From Rhytidiadelphus loreus (Eukaryota > Streptophyta > Bryopsida > Hypnales > Hylocomiaceae): 64,000 nt of DNA. The notes under the pieces are model-generated. The model was not told the origin of the DNA, searched no databases, and was given only the letters and a program-made list of their open reading frames with translations. Shown piece after piece: positions 47,309-59,825 of the stretch (position 1 is its first letter; each line of letters opens with the position of its first letter). Made by a program: the position numbers and the translations under genes. Where the stretch lies: contig OX344764.1 in the NCBI GenBank assembly GCA_947034895.1, forward strand, positions 63,035,348 through 63,099,347. The letters run 5' to 3'.

Positions 47309-50300
47309 TCACAACGAAAGCAGAGATCTGTTCTTAACTGCTTTTCTTCGAACACCATACATCGCTGGCAGAGGTGGAATTGTTGGGGGTCGAATCAAAG
47401 GTGAGGTCTCTCGCTCTTGAGATTTCTCCTTCACCATATCCACCATTGCAGCGGTCTTTTTGGCTGCAACATACCATCTCTTGGGAGCGTTTTTGGGCTG
47501 CAAGTTCTCTGCATTTGAGTCGTCAGCGTCCTGGCCGTCCTTTGAATTTGATTTGGCAGGCTCAACATTATGATGGTCGTCTCTGTCTGTGGACTCAGTA
47601 TGGTCTACTTTCTCGCTACGGCTCCTGGTGTCTTTAACAGAGGACCTCAGAAGAGCTGGAGCTTCGTCTTTCTCACTCGACTTGAGTGGTCTTGGTGGGA
47701 GCGACGCCGGCACTTCATCGAGTTGTTTGTGACTTTCAGGCAAGCCCGTGTTACTGTTGCTGGCATTTGAGTCTTTGTTGTTGCCTCGACGCTTGGCTCC
47801 AGCCTTCTTCGTCAGTTTGGCAGCTGCGTAGCGAGCTCTCTTTCTCTCTTTCAGGAAGTTGTGATGGTTGCAGAGCGTATGGCCCTCCATGGCATTCAAA
47901 GGGCACTGCCACTTTCGAGCAGAGTCATTGCTGCCGTCCTTCCGAGCGCATCGGGTCCCATTTTGGACGCCACTTGCGGCAACAATCTTGGCTTGCAATG
48001 CTTTCAAAGATCCTGGAATGGCTTTCTCGTAGGGAACAGTTTTTTGGACCACACCAAGCTCGCCGTCTGACGCGGGCTTGGACGAAGCCACATCCGTGTG
48101 TCCAGTCTGGTTGATTAATACTTCGGACTTCGCTTCCTCTTCAACTTGGTTTGTATGATCCTTAGCTTCGATGGTGTTCAGTGTTACTACTTGCCGAGGC
48201 TGGGCCTGCATATCCACAAGAGTTTCTACAGCATGAGCACCACCCATATTGTCTTCCTTCTCGGGAGAGCATATTTCTGCTTCCGTCTCTGTCTTCAAGC
48301 GCCGCTTGATCAATCTGTCTGTAGGCTCAAGTTTTGTTGAATAAACCACCGAGGATCGCCTGCTCTTGTTGCTAGACTCTTCTTGCTTTCGTACTCTCTT
48401 CCTCAGTTGTAAGGTTTTGTGATGCTCACAAAGGGTATGACCCTCCATAGCCATCAACGGGCACCGCCACTTCCGAGCATCATCTTTCCTAGCACACGGC
48501 ACGCCCTTCTGCTCTCCAGTCTCTGCGACTATCTTAGCCTGCAAAGCCTGCAAGGAACCTCGAATGGTTTTCCCATCCAGCTCCTCATTCTCCGATGAAA
48601 ACTTCCTCTTTCTGCTCGTCGGGAGAGGCGTTACCTGCGACTCTGTAGGTTCTGGCGTCACGAACTCGGATGCAGCAACAGCGGTAGCTCTAGGACTTAC
48701 CGAAGAAGTCTGATGCAATTTTTCGAACTCCATTGCCGACTCCGTTAGAACTGCTTCAATTGTCTTCTCGTATGCTTTCCTCCGAGTCTGGACACCTGGC
48801 AAGTCAATTAACAACACGCAAATCAATTCAACGCAAGGAAACCTTCAAGACAATGATAATCCAGAGAATAATCTATCCTCATTGCCAAGATCTTTCAAAC
48901 TGCAGTCACATGAAATTCTTGAAAGGACCTGCAAATACCTGTTAATTCAATTCAAGGAACACTCAGGGTATCCAATACCCTGAGATTTTCTTACATCATC
49001 TTTCTTTGCGCAGACCTCTAACATCTTGAGTTCAAGAATTATAGGCGAATGTCGTCAACGCCAAACACAATGCTGGTTGAAGTCAAAAGAGAAGGCGATC
49101 AACACAGCTCTAGAATGAAACGCAAATGCAAGGAGTATTCGAACCTTCATGTTTCTTCTCCACTGAAAGTGAACCAGGCTGCGCAACTGCTGGAGCTGAA
49201 TCAGTGGATTGAAAGGTTGACCTCACATGGCGACCCGAAGTATTAGTAGTTCTGGGGTTCACACCCGTGTGGGGGCGTTTCAACGAAACGGTAGCTGGCG
49301 GGTTGCGTTTGAGTTGTCGCTGCACAAGCTGGGTGCACAGAAGGTAGTGTCCCTTCACTTCGTCAAAGTGTGGATTGCTCTTCAGGTGAGACCGCACTTT
49401 CTCCTTCCAGTCGTCGCCAAAACTCGGCAATGCTGTCTGCTTTTTAAAACTTGTTAAAAGATCTCTTAATGTGATCCCTTCACTGCCAGCAGCCAAAAGC
49501 TGCAGATACAGAGTGTGCAGCAAGGACCCTTCCGGCGCTGTCGCAGGGTGAGCCTCCAAGACCGTTTCTGTCTGCTGAGGATGCATTTTTCTTTTTGATG
49601 CCCCAATGACAGGAGGTCGCAACGATAACTCCAAATCACCAGGAGGCATCTCCTCCTGCTTAATTCCCTCCTGCAAAACAATATTTTTGTTTCTGTCACA
49701 AACTAAGGAAGAGCATATTGCAACCGCAAGGGACCTGATCCTGTCTCCAACCTTGACTCCTGTTACCAACAACAACTCATGTATTCGTACAATTGGTTGG
49801 ATTTATAATCAAGCGGTGTAGGCAAGACTTGGAAAATCATGTCTGTGGCCACCGATCTTTGAAGTGAGATGGAGTTTTCTACTATACCTACAATAGCGGT
49901 CTACAACTTCCCACTTTGAGAAAATTACATAAGAAATTAATACATAGTGATAAAAATTTGATCTCAAGAGAGATTTGGCTCTTACGATCCCTCCAGTGAG
50001 CTCTAGATTGATCCCTCAATGAAAGTACACTCGTACAAATTGTTTAAAATGCTTAAGGTGACGCAAAACGTCTCCTCTACCTTACATCAAGTCGCCCATG
50101 CCTGACAACAAACCCTAATTCAAAGGATCCAAAGCCACCAAGGAATAGTTCTCCAAGAATATATAAACATGGCAAAGAAATGACGACCTCATACTCTGCA
50201 TAAAAAATTCGAAACCTACATGCCTACTTCCCTGTTTCACAATGCAAACCGAAATCGTGCAAAGATACAATGCCTTCAAGACGAAAGTCCAAAAGTCATC

Positions 50301-50908
50301 CATGCTGCGCAGCTGACATGCTGAAGGAGCTTGATGAGGAAGCTATGGCGCCCCCCTCGCGACGATTAGGTTTTCGACCATGACTTCCAACATTTCCTCG
50401 ATACGCTCGACATTTCGAAACATTTTAATAACCTTAATAATGATCGATCTCCGCGAAGGTCAAGAAATTTGCGACCCGAAGAAAACAAGAAAGGGACCGC
50501 CACTGGACATTACGTGCAGCGATCGACCACAGATGGTTTTCAAATTGGCCGAGAGCTCACCTTGCGTGCCACATTGCTGCTCCGCCGCACGTAATGTCGC
50601 GTCCCATCCTCCTCGCCGTCTTGGCTCTGCCATAACTGATCCACAGACAAGTTGGAGCCGTCCTCTTGCCCTCGTTGCTTCACCGGTCGTATCGAGACTC
50701 CGGGAGACGCCTGCCTAGAAAGCGTCGACACACTCTCCATCTCTGTGGAAACACGAAGCTCCGACGAGGTCGGGCGGCCATCGCCAGGGTGGTCCTTCTC
50801 CCATCCTTTCACCACGGTCGTCGGCCGCACAGTAATGGCCTCGCGCACATTCTCCGCGGCCGGAACAACCCTGGTAGTCGTATTTCGATGCGGCTTTCTG
50901 ATCCTCAT
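47309..50908 (-). CDS. Nuclear regulator with two WRC-like motifs, three modelled exons
   Basis: Model on the minus strand: exon A 50908-50561, exon B 49670-49145, exon C 48795-47309; 786 residues. Introns are 890 bp (GTGAGC...TTGCAG, phase 0) and 349 bp (GTTCGA...TGCCAG, phase 1). The reading frames join cleanly, but the second donor is non-standard and the start in exon A is uncertain. Seen: LELSL in exon B (about residue 129), an EAR-like LxLxL repressor motif; residues about 165-228, an amphipathic helical segment ending KGHYLLC that may be a winged-helix-like fold. There are two copies of a module beginning GSLxALQAKIV and ending with a WRC-like C-C-C-H zinc motif: C392-C403-C414-H417 and C574-C589-C600-H603, each followed by Lys/Arg clusters suitable for nuclear import. 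WRC motifs bind DNA in growth-regulating factors; no QLQ domain is seen, so it is not a GRF. Role in transcription is inferred. Confidence 0.75.
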
Positions 50909-51516
50909 CCTGCCCTACCTTAACTTCCTGCATGACCCAGACCACACATCGATACACTCAGGAGTGTCCCCACTCAGGATTTCTTGATAAACATGTACTG
51001 ATTAGGAGCGACGTACACAACCAACAAGCCATCAATTGATCACTACGATTTCCAGATGCTATGGCGGACCACAATGCGGCTGCGTAACATCACAAGATTT
51101 GCACCGTCGATCGAGGAACCTCGATAAACCATGAACCGGCACCACGTCAAGCGGTTAGCGACGTGCTTGCTACTGCAGCAAAATTCGCCATGTAGTTACA
51201 GCGCACACAACAAACCATATTCCCCGCGGCTACTAACAAAACCTAGTCAGACAGACAGGCATGCATCGATAGGGTTCCTACAACATCAGAACCCAAAACG
51301 CCGCAGCCCTTACTCACAGAGATTCTTGGGAACTCGTTCAACTGGACGAGCGAGCGCGAACAACCGACAACCTCAAATCACGCAACACACCACCGACCCC
51401 ATCGCTAGAAACTGGATCGTCGACGACAACGTGGTCGCAAAGCAGACAGAGGAAAGACTCCAAGGAATATATGGAATAATAATAACGCCTATGTCAGTCA
51501 CACAGACTGGCGAGAA

Positions 51517-51588
51517 TTATAAACTTAGTAGCGATGGAAATTGTTGCCGCACGACAGCAGCAGCAGCAGTGAGCCCCGCGGCGGCCAT
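51517..51588 (-). other. Possible upstream ORF or first exon of the WRC-domain gene
   Basis: In the GC-rich stretch upstream of exon A (about 51130-51860), an ATG in a strong plant context (AGCATGGCC) at 51588 opens 23 codons. They begin MAAAGLTAAAAVVRQQF and end at TAA. It may be an upstream ORF in the leader, or a first exon with a donor I cannot identify. The larger frames here are GC-rich and on both strands. Confidence 0.25.
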
Positions 51589-51860
51589 GCTGGCCATACA
51601 AGACCTTTCCAGAAATAGCTGCAAAGAAAATCGGGACAACCAAACTCACCTCCACGAACGAAAAGGAGCTCCCGGGCAGCGATGAAGAAGGGTGTAGCAC
51701 GCGGAGCTGGGGCAGGTGCGCGGCTATGGCGAGACTGGGCGAGAGTGGTGATCGACGAGTACCATTGTTGGTAAAGCAAAGCCAACGAAGCCCGTGCAGC
51801 AGGACTGTCTGGCATGAAAGGCGGCGAAGCGCGAGCCCACGACGGTCTGACCAACCCAAC

Positions 51861-53458
51861 CTCTTCTAAAGGAATGTTAAGTTATAGACTTACCTTACCC
51901 TTATGGGAATGTTTCAGGCTTGCAGGGTCTCTCTATCTATCGGACTGCCTGCTGGGACTGGGCTGGGATGTACATACTGCCCTGACTTGGACCCTGACTC
52001 ACCATTGATCTCATCCCCTGGTTCCACGTTGTTCCCCTATTTTCCGTTAATTTGGGCCTTAAAGTAATTGGGGGTTTACAGGGGAGGTCGTCTTTATGGC
52101 AGAGGTATGTTCGCTCCCAGATTAGGTCAGCGTTTCAAGTCACTCACTGCCAGTTCGGGATAGCATGCAAGAGCGGCGGACAGTACACTCCACTAAATCT
52201 CTGCCTCTTCACTTCGAACACTTCGAACGCAGTTTAAAATTATTTAAGTCTCAGTTTAATTCTCATCTTAGGGTGTTGTGGGAGTTGATTGATTCTCTGA
52301 CGCAACGTGGTTCGTGGGGTCTGATCGTCGACGCGGCTGATAGAGAGGTTTGAACATACGCAAATAATTGTACTTATTTTCCCCCAGATATTTTGGTCCG
52401 GGTGCAAGCTTTTGAGATTTCGTGGAATCAAAGTAACTGTGAAAAACATTACATTTCAAAGAGCTGTTCATCGCGGACGCGCGACTATAATTGGTGATTG
52501 TTCGTCGACGAACCGGAGTTCGTTTGCTCTGTAGCTAGCTTAGACTTGTATGGTCCACTGAATTTTTTCCGCAACCATGGAATGGTAATTCGTTCCCGAT
52601 TCAAGAGTATGGATCGATGTCATGCTGAAGGTGATATTGCGTCTAGCGCTGGTCGGTCGGTCTACTCGACCGCTGCTGTACTCACAACATTCTTCACTTC
52701 ACTTGCCAGGGTTTGTCGAAGAGCAAGAAATAGATTAGGTTAGCTTCCGGAACAAATCATGTCTCAGAAATTAAGAGCTCACTCCAAGAAATCCAGCAAT
52801 TCCCAAGTGCGGCAACTAATTTACAAGGAAAACAACAACAGAAAACCTCGAATTTTTCTCAGTATCCCCCTTGATCATGTCCAGTGCTGACCATTGATCC
52901 CGGTAATCCCCCTGATCCCGATAATGAATTATTCCGCCGTGATCGATCTACTGGACAGTCTCGATTACAGAGAACTCCCTGAAATTTCCAAAATCTTATC
53001 CCTGACGAATATCGATGAGAGACGGGACCCAATTTGAGAGTGTCGATTAACAGAGCAATGTGGCCTGTCGATCGATGAGAGAATCGACCGGACGGATAAG
53101 TAGAACAGTAAGTATAATAGATGACATGCATGCCTGAAATTTGTTATGGCGGATCGGGGCTTTTGCATTCAGGGAAAAAACAGAGCTTGCACAGATCGAT
53201 CAGGACCACAGCAACAACATTACATTACATTACAACATTTGGGGTTTGGGGTTTTCCCCGAGGATCAAAACAAATGACAGGACTCTGCAACTGGAGTAAA
53301 GTGGTTCTGGAAGCAAAGGGGAGTTGAGCGGAGAGCTCCAAATTTAACCCCGGAGCGCCTGAACTCAAACAGAAAGTGCACTTTGGAAGTTCATCAGAGC
53401 CAATTGTAATGGGACAATATACTGTTGCCGCTGGCTTTGAGTGAACAGTGACGGAGGG
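51861..53458. other. Probable promoter side of the WRC-domain gene and intergenic DNA
   Basis: Moderately GC-rich with no recognised gene. Short direct wording such as ATCGATGAGAG recurs at about 53010 and 53070. Confidence 0.4.
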
Positions 53459-53580
53459 CCAACGCCGCTACTTTTCTTTTTCCTTACCATGCCACGACTT
53501 TTCTTTTTCCTTACCATGCCGCGACTTTTCTTTTTCCTTACCATGCCACGACTTTTCTTTTTCCTTACCTCGCCGCTACT
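53459..53580. repeat. 27-bp tandem repeat, four units
   Basis: The unit CTTTTCTTTTTCCTTACCAT plus GCCACGA repeats four times with G/A changes. Because 27 is a multiple of three, it opens two overlapping frames; neither is a credible gene. Confidence 0.85.
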
Positions 53581-55632
53581 TTTTGGCTTCCCTGCCCAGA
53601 ACTTTTATTTCATTACCTGCCCACCGTCCCCTCATTGTTGTAACATCAGACCTGTCCTGCATTGGGAAATGGCCCATCATCTTCTTGTTAGTCTTTTGCC
53701 AGTGGGGTGAGGAGTGTGAAGTGGACTTGACAAGGAGTTGTTAGTTCTAAGGCTCGTGTTTGAACATAAATAGGATTGAATGTAAATGAAGGGATGCAAA
53801 CCTAATCATTCCCCCTACCTTATTGCGTCACAATGAGCATATCCTAGCTTCATTTTATAACTTTTTAAATCTAAAGTTATCATTAGCAAATCTTAGAGTT
53901 GGGTTTTCAAATGGGAAGTTTCAAACTTAGCTTTGAAGCCCTCTATTATCATATTATTTATGTAATACAAATCTCATAAGCTAGGAATGAGTATATTAGA
54001 TTTAGGATTTGAAGTACAGATGGGGTGTCTACAATAACACAATTAGGTGGGGGTGCAATTAGGTGTATTTATCTTATGCAATCATTTAAATCTAGCTTAG
54101 AAAACAACGTACTTCCAACAGCTACTTTTGACCAGTTGGCATAAATTAAGAGTTTGTTCAACTTTGGGTCTCACATAAAGTTTTGCATTTAATTCTACTT
54201 ATTAATGTCAAGGATCTCTTATGATTTTGTTCTAAGTGAAGAGATTTTGGAATTTCTTAGATGTCTGTTATGATTTGAGTGCAGGGTATTCATTCAAGGC
54301 TATTTAGGTTCAAATATGTAATTGGATATACCTGCCTACCTTGGTTTGGCAACAATGCGTTACACAAAATTTGACGCTTGAACAAAGCCGTTTAACTTTT
54401 GGCCTTTGGTGCAAATACAAGGAAAATAAAAGAATAATTTTTATTGTTTTAATAATTTTGTTCCAAACAGATTAAAATTACTACTAGTACCAATGTGCCC
54501 TGTCAATTCTTGAAAATATATATATATATATTTTTTTAAGTGCAATTGCACCTTGTCTTGTGGCCTTGTTCAAGCTTCAAATTTTTTGTAATGGTTTTTG
54601 CTGACAATAGTCCTACTACCCAACATTACGATGCTAGATTATGTCTAGACTTAGTATATACTCATACATCTCCATTCCAAAAAAATCCACCTCTAATACC
54701 ATAATCTCCTCTAAAAATTTACATTTTGTAATGAATGCTTTTAACAAGAATCACATATAAATTTAAAATAGACACAATAGCATTTATATAGTACACAATT
54801 CTTTGGTTGAAGCATTCAACCACTAATATTCATTACAGTAGCTAGTGGAACCTAAGGAATCACACATACTATGATATAATACCCTTCTAATATTTGATCA
54901 ATTAGTATACACAATCAAAACAACCTCCACCCACATAAATAAAATACCTATCAAATATTCAACATAATTATGCATGTCTTCACAAATGGCAACTCTAAAA
55001 CAAGCATCCTCTTCCTGTCCTTATGGACCATCCATAACAGAAACTACATATTACACTTATTTAAGTAAAAGTGTGTATAAGATAGAAGAAAAAACTAATC
55101 ATTAGTAGCTCTAAGATGGAATTGAAACACACTAATTGCAATGGTGAAATTTTCTAACAATTAAATTGAACCTTGTGAATTTATTTATTTTTAAATGAGA
55201 AAATTGAAATTAAATAATGAATCCAATACGGGTTTTAAAAAAAAAGATGCTCCATAACTTTCCTATCACTTAAGCAAATGAAACAAAACAAACCTTTTCA
55301 TATAGACAAAAATATTATGTATTGAAAAATTAAATTAATTTTTCATTTCAAATTTTGGGTTTTGTTTTACTTGGTGAGTGGTCACTTGACTATTTATGGA
55401 TCATACTTGATGAATGAAAGTAAAAGACAAGGAAATTGAGGGCCCTTCAAAATTAGATGGAAAATTTGAGCGTGCCAAGTTTGGCAAGTAAGGGAGGTCA
55501 TGCTCTTAGGCTTTAAGGCAATGAGCTAGTGTCACACCTACTTTTATTATCATCTTTTGGACCTTGTTGCATCCCCCTAAAACCTCAACTCATGTATTTC
55601 AACTCATGTCCCTCCCATTCATTAGGAGCAGA
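53581..55632. other. AT-rich intergenic sequence
   Basis: No gene. About 55060-55400 is similar to 9590-9700 (ATGGAATTGAAACACACTAA, CAATGGTGA), an old dispersed repeat. Confidence 0.45.
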
Positions 55633-56563
55633 TTAACCCCTAAAGGACCGGATTGTGTTTTTTGGCTGTATAAATTTTTTGGGCAGGTACCTACGAGCGG
55701 AGATTTTCATATTTGGGGCTGAAATTTTAATAGAATGTGGGGGCGAGGAAGATCTTTCATATGCATCAAATTTCATAACATTTGGAAATACGAGTCAAAA
55801 GTTATAGCCTAATATGTTACTTTCTTCCCCAACTGGGCAGTTCGGGCAGATTAAAAAAATCACTTTTCTCAGAAAGAAAAATTTGGAATTGATTTTCTAG
55901 AGTTTTATATACACAAGAAGCTTTGAATAATTCCATTTTGATCAATGAGTCAAAATTTATGAGGATTTTTTGTTTGCGGGCAGTTTCGGATTTCCTACTC
56001 TAAAATAAACTTTGAAATCCTTTATCTTATCCAATTTTCAATATTTTTGGACAAAAATAAAATCGTAGGATGTACATACATTATTAAAACATTTAGACCA
56101 TTGAGATTGGAAATTTTCAATTCCATATTTAAATTGTAAATAATTTAGTATTTTTAATCATTCTTTACTACTACCTACTTACTATTTTTTTCCTATATGT
56201 TGTACTATTCCAAATGATCTGAAAATTTTCAAGCATGTGGCCAACTTGTCTAGGAAAACAAATCCAAAGAAGAACCACCATTTAGGTCATTTTTTCATAG
56301 AAATGTGAGCTTGTGAAATGCAGCTGCCCTGCTTTTCGCAGGGTAAAAAAAATGATTTTAGTTCATTTGAATGCTTATATCTTGCAATCCACCTGGTGGA
56401 AATGTCTGAAATTTTTACCACATATTTTTGATACTATATAATACAAGATCCTATGGTTAGATATGTCAAAAAAAGTTTTTTTCCAAAATTTTGGAACTTG
56501 TACTAGAAATTTCTTTTTTGGAGCGTTTTTGGTGAAGTATAGTGAAGGTCCTTTAAGGGTTAA
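55633..56563. mobile_element. TTAA-bounded nonautonomous element, copy 4 (931 bp)
   Basis: The left end reads TTAACCCCTAAAGGACC; the right end inverted reads TTAACCCTTAAAGGACC. TTAA lies at both outer edges. The interior has no coding capacity and shares the GTTTTTGGTGAA / CTAGAAAT wording near its right end with copy 3. Confidence 0.75.
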
Positions 56564-57299
56564 GACCAGATTGGAGAGGTATGTTTCCAGGTCTCTATGA
56601 TATTCTTTCTCTCAAGGAACCGACTATTCTTTCCAAATAAAAAATAAAAAATTGGTCTCTCATAAAATTTGGTGTGAATTCTTAAAAATTCACAATAAAT
56701 TTAAATCTTCTCAAAAAAATATAATTCTTTTTATAACTAACAGACTTCATAAATGGAGATTAATTCCTAAAAGTATATGACGAAATTAGAGCATCGCCAC
56801 CAGTTGTCTCCAAAGGTCTCGGCAACGGCACACAACACTTGCCGTGATCGGGTAGTGGAAAATGTCTCCCCACCAACATCACGTTACAGTACTATTTTTG
56901 CCGCTTATCCCGTCACTTCTACATTTGCCCGGCAACAAAGGGCCTTTGTAGAGGGCAATATTACACTCACGCTAACTTGGTCAACGAAGACTATGGGCAC
57001 AGTGCATGTCAACGTGGATGCGATGGAGGATAATGGGGGTGCGAAGAAGGGGAAGAATTTTTGTGAGGATGGGGAAAGCAACCGTGCTCTTTTTTTTAGT
57101 AGATGTGCTATTCTATTCATTACATTGATTAAGTAGCTACATATGAAAGACAAATTTTATTTTTATTTTTTAGAGATGAAATCATATGTTGAATACAAGT
57201 CTAAAAAAATTCATATTATTTTGGAATTTTTTGCAATAATTGCGAATATATAAAGGAAAAATAAAATAATAAAAAATTCAATTAGAAGCTTTATTCCAA

Positions 57300-58270
57300 T
57301 GCACACACCTCATACTTTATCATAAGCTTTAACCTTTTAGTATGTGGGAACGCTTTGGAACCAATTGTTCACAATGCACACACCTCATACTTTTGAAGAA
57401 AGGAGAAATTCCTAAACAAATAAAAATAAACTTAAATTACAAACCTTGATCCAATGCAAAAAATTTAAGTATAAGGGGATGCTTTGGAACCAATTGTTCT
57501 AATGCACACACCTTATACTCTTGAAAGGTGGACAAAATCCTAAGCAAAAATAATGAAAAAATATATATAAAAGAATTATATAAATGGGTTTATATAAATA
57601 AAACTAAAGATTCTATAAGTATTAATGGCCTCTATGGATGCTAACTCATCACAATGCACACACCTTGTACTTACAAAGGATGGATAATATTACAAACCAA
57701 AAACAATAATTCATAACTATCCTAACTTTGGGTACAAGGGGACGCTTCAGATGCAACTCATCACAATGCACACACCTTGTACTTACAAAGGATGGATAAT
57801 ATTACAAACCCAAAACAAAACAAAACAATAATTCATAACTATCCTAACTTTGAGTATAAGGGGACGCTTCGGATGCAACTCATCACAATGCACACACCTT
57901 GTACTTACAAAGGATGGATAATATTACAAACCCAAAACAAAACAAAACAATAATTCATAACTATCCTAACTTTGGGTACAAGGGGACACTTCAGATGCAA
58001 CTCATCACAATGCACACACCTTGTACTTACAAAGGATGGATAATATTACAAACCCAAAACAAAACAAAACAATAATTCATAACTATCCTAACTTTGAGTA
58101 TAAGGGGACGCTTCGGATGCAACTCATCACAATGCACACACCTTGTACTTACAAAGGATGGATAATATTACAAACCCAAAACAAAAAAAAACAATAATTC
58201 ATAATTATCCTAACTTTGGGTATAAGGGGACGCTTCGGATGCAACTCATCACAATGCACACACCTTATAC
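57300..58270. repeat. 122-bp tandem repeat inside the Harbinger-like element
   Basis: Landmark GATGCAACTCATCACAATGC recurs at 57750, 57872, 57994, 58116 and 58238, exactly 122 bp apart each time. Shorter, diverged relatives (CACAATGCACACACC) begin near 57297. Other landmarks are CTTGTACTTACAAAGGATGG and AAGGGGACGCTTC. Confidence 0.9.
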
Positions 58271-58413
58271 CAAGAGAAAGAATGTATAAAATATAATAAT
58301 AATTCAATATTTATAAAGTGTAAGAAAATACTTTAGTGTAAAACCTACAATTATAGTTATAGTTAAAACTATATTTAGTCCAATAACTATAAGTTGTATA
58401 CAAATTTATATAT

Positions 58414-58550
58414 AAATAAAATTAAAGATTCTATAAATACTAATAAGTACATGTATATGTAATAGATATGTATAATGTAAAAATAAAATTAAAGATTCTA
58501 TAAATATTAATAAGTACATGTATATGTAATAGATATGTATAATGTAAAAG
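58414..58550. repeat. 68-bp direct duplication
   Basis: AAAGATTCTATAAATAYTAA followed by TAAGTACATGTATATGTAAT and AGATATGTATAATGTAAA occurs twice in succession. Confidence 0.8.
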
Positions 58551-59256
58551 ATAAAGCTTTTATTTTTGTGAAGTAAATTTTTTGTAAGACTGAGGAAAAG
58601 CAACCGTGACTTCGAAGGGCACTACAGTGGCATTCACTGTGACTTGGCACCTCGGTGGCAATTGAGTAGCGATAGTTGATCCAATTTTAGCGGGTTGTTG
58701 GTGGGGAGTAGTGGATGACCACGGCACAACCACATCTCACGGGGTAGTTTGTACCACGCCACTTGGTTGTGCTGTGGTCATTTGGAGAGCAACTGGTGGC
58801 GATGCTCTTAGGAAATGTTCTTGAAATCAGTGCAGGTCTTCAACCTTCTTGATGACAAGTGAAGATGTTAACTCCTAAAGGTCTGGTATCCAAAAAGTAG
58901 ACACACGCCCTTGCAATGAAATCCCCTTTCATTTGTGTCAAAAAAAAGAAAAGTGGACAGACCTTGGTCAAATTTGATTGCAATTTTTGTAATATTCATT
59001 TTTGCTAATTGAGAAAACAAACCTTAACAATTTATGTTTCTATTCCATTTCAAAAATTTGAAACACATTCAATAATTCAATTAGTTTTTTGCAGTTGGGA
59101 GTTCCATGCTAATTGGACATTCGGACATTTTTTTCTGGAAATAGTGTTCAAAAGACTTATGCCTAGATGCGATAAACATTTAGAGCATCCATTTGAAATA
59201 TACAACAAGGTAAAAAACAATTGATGGTCCATAACTTCAACAATGGTAGAGACCAA

Positions 59257-59825
59257 TTAACCCCTAAAGGACCAAGGCACATTTGGGGCATGAATTGTGA
59301 AAAATTGCCACTTTCCAAGGCAATGAGAGAAAAAAAGTTTTTTTCAGAATTCAACCATAGAGATTTGCACTAGGCTACTATGACAATGTGTGGAAAAAAA
59401 TTTAGACACTTTGACCACACAAATTGAAAGATTATAATGTTTGAAGTTAGAAGAAAAAGTTTTTTTTTTCTAATCTTGCTTGACTTTGCCAACAAACTAA
59501 CTTCTCCTACAGTGAGAATTTTACACTATATATGTTTATTTATTTTTTTGGCATTTGCATCTTGTATCATGTAAGTTACATATCTATCAAATTTCAAAAT
59601 TATTGGAGGAGTTTTACACATGCTATCTAAATCTGCCCCAAAAGTTTAGGGCATCATAACTTTTGATCCAGGTACGTGATTGGAAAAAATTATATTCCCA
59701 CTAAAAGGGGAGAAGCTTATACCTTGTGTCAAAATTTGAAGAACATTGGTTAAAAAATGACTTCATATGCGCCTATCCAACATCATGTGCCTACGTTCAA
59801 TGGTCATTTGGTCTTTAAGGGTTAA
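59257..59825. mobile_element. TTAA-bounded nonautonomous element, copy 5 (569 bp)
   Basis: The left end reads TTAACCCCTAAAGGACC; the right end inverted reads TTAACCCTTAAAGACC. A solo left-like end, TTAACTCCTAAAGGTC, lies nearby at 58868. No coding capacity. Confidence 0.7.

Larger units (their letters stand above)
56789..58807. mobile_element. 2.0-kb PIF/Harbinger-like nonautonomous element
   Basis: The ends read GAGCATCGCCACCAGTTG on both sides (right side inverted, with one inserted base just inside), flanked by TTA at 56786-56788 and 58808-58810. A 3-bp TTA duplication points to the PIF/Harbinger superfamily. About 250-300 bp at each end are GC-rich and share further inverted pieces (CCCCACCAACA, GCACAACCAC/GCACACAACAC), while the core is AT-rich tandem repeats. 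No transposase. The open frame 56777-57136 spans the left end and is not a gene. Confidence 0.75.

Noticed and set aside
47374..48340. Plus-strand frames opposite the WRC gene
   Set aside because: Antisense shadows of the large exon C, whose frame contains the recognisable zinc motifs.
50715..50987. Overlapping plus- and minus-strand frames over exon A of the WRC gene
   Set aside because: They are GC-driven shadows; only the 50908-50561 minus frame joins in phase to exon B through a good donor.
53441..53744. Two overlapping frames of 89 and 98 codons
   Set aside because: Both arise from the 27-bp tandem repeat.
56777..57136. 119-codon frame in GC-rich DNA
   Set aside because: It starts outside and crosses the left end of the Harbinger-like element, and the GC-richness is that of the terminal region.
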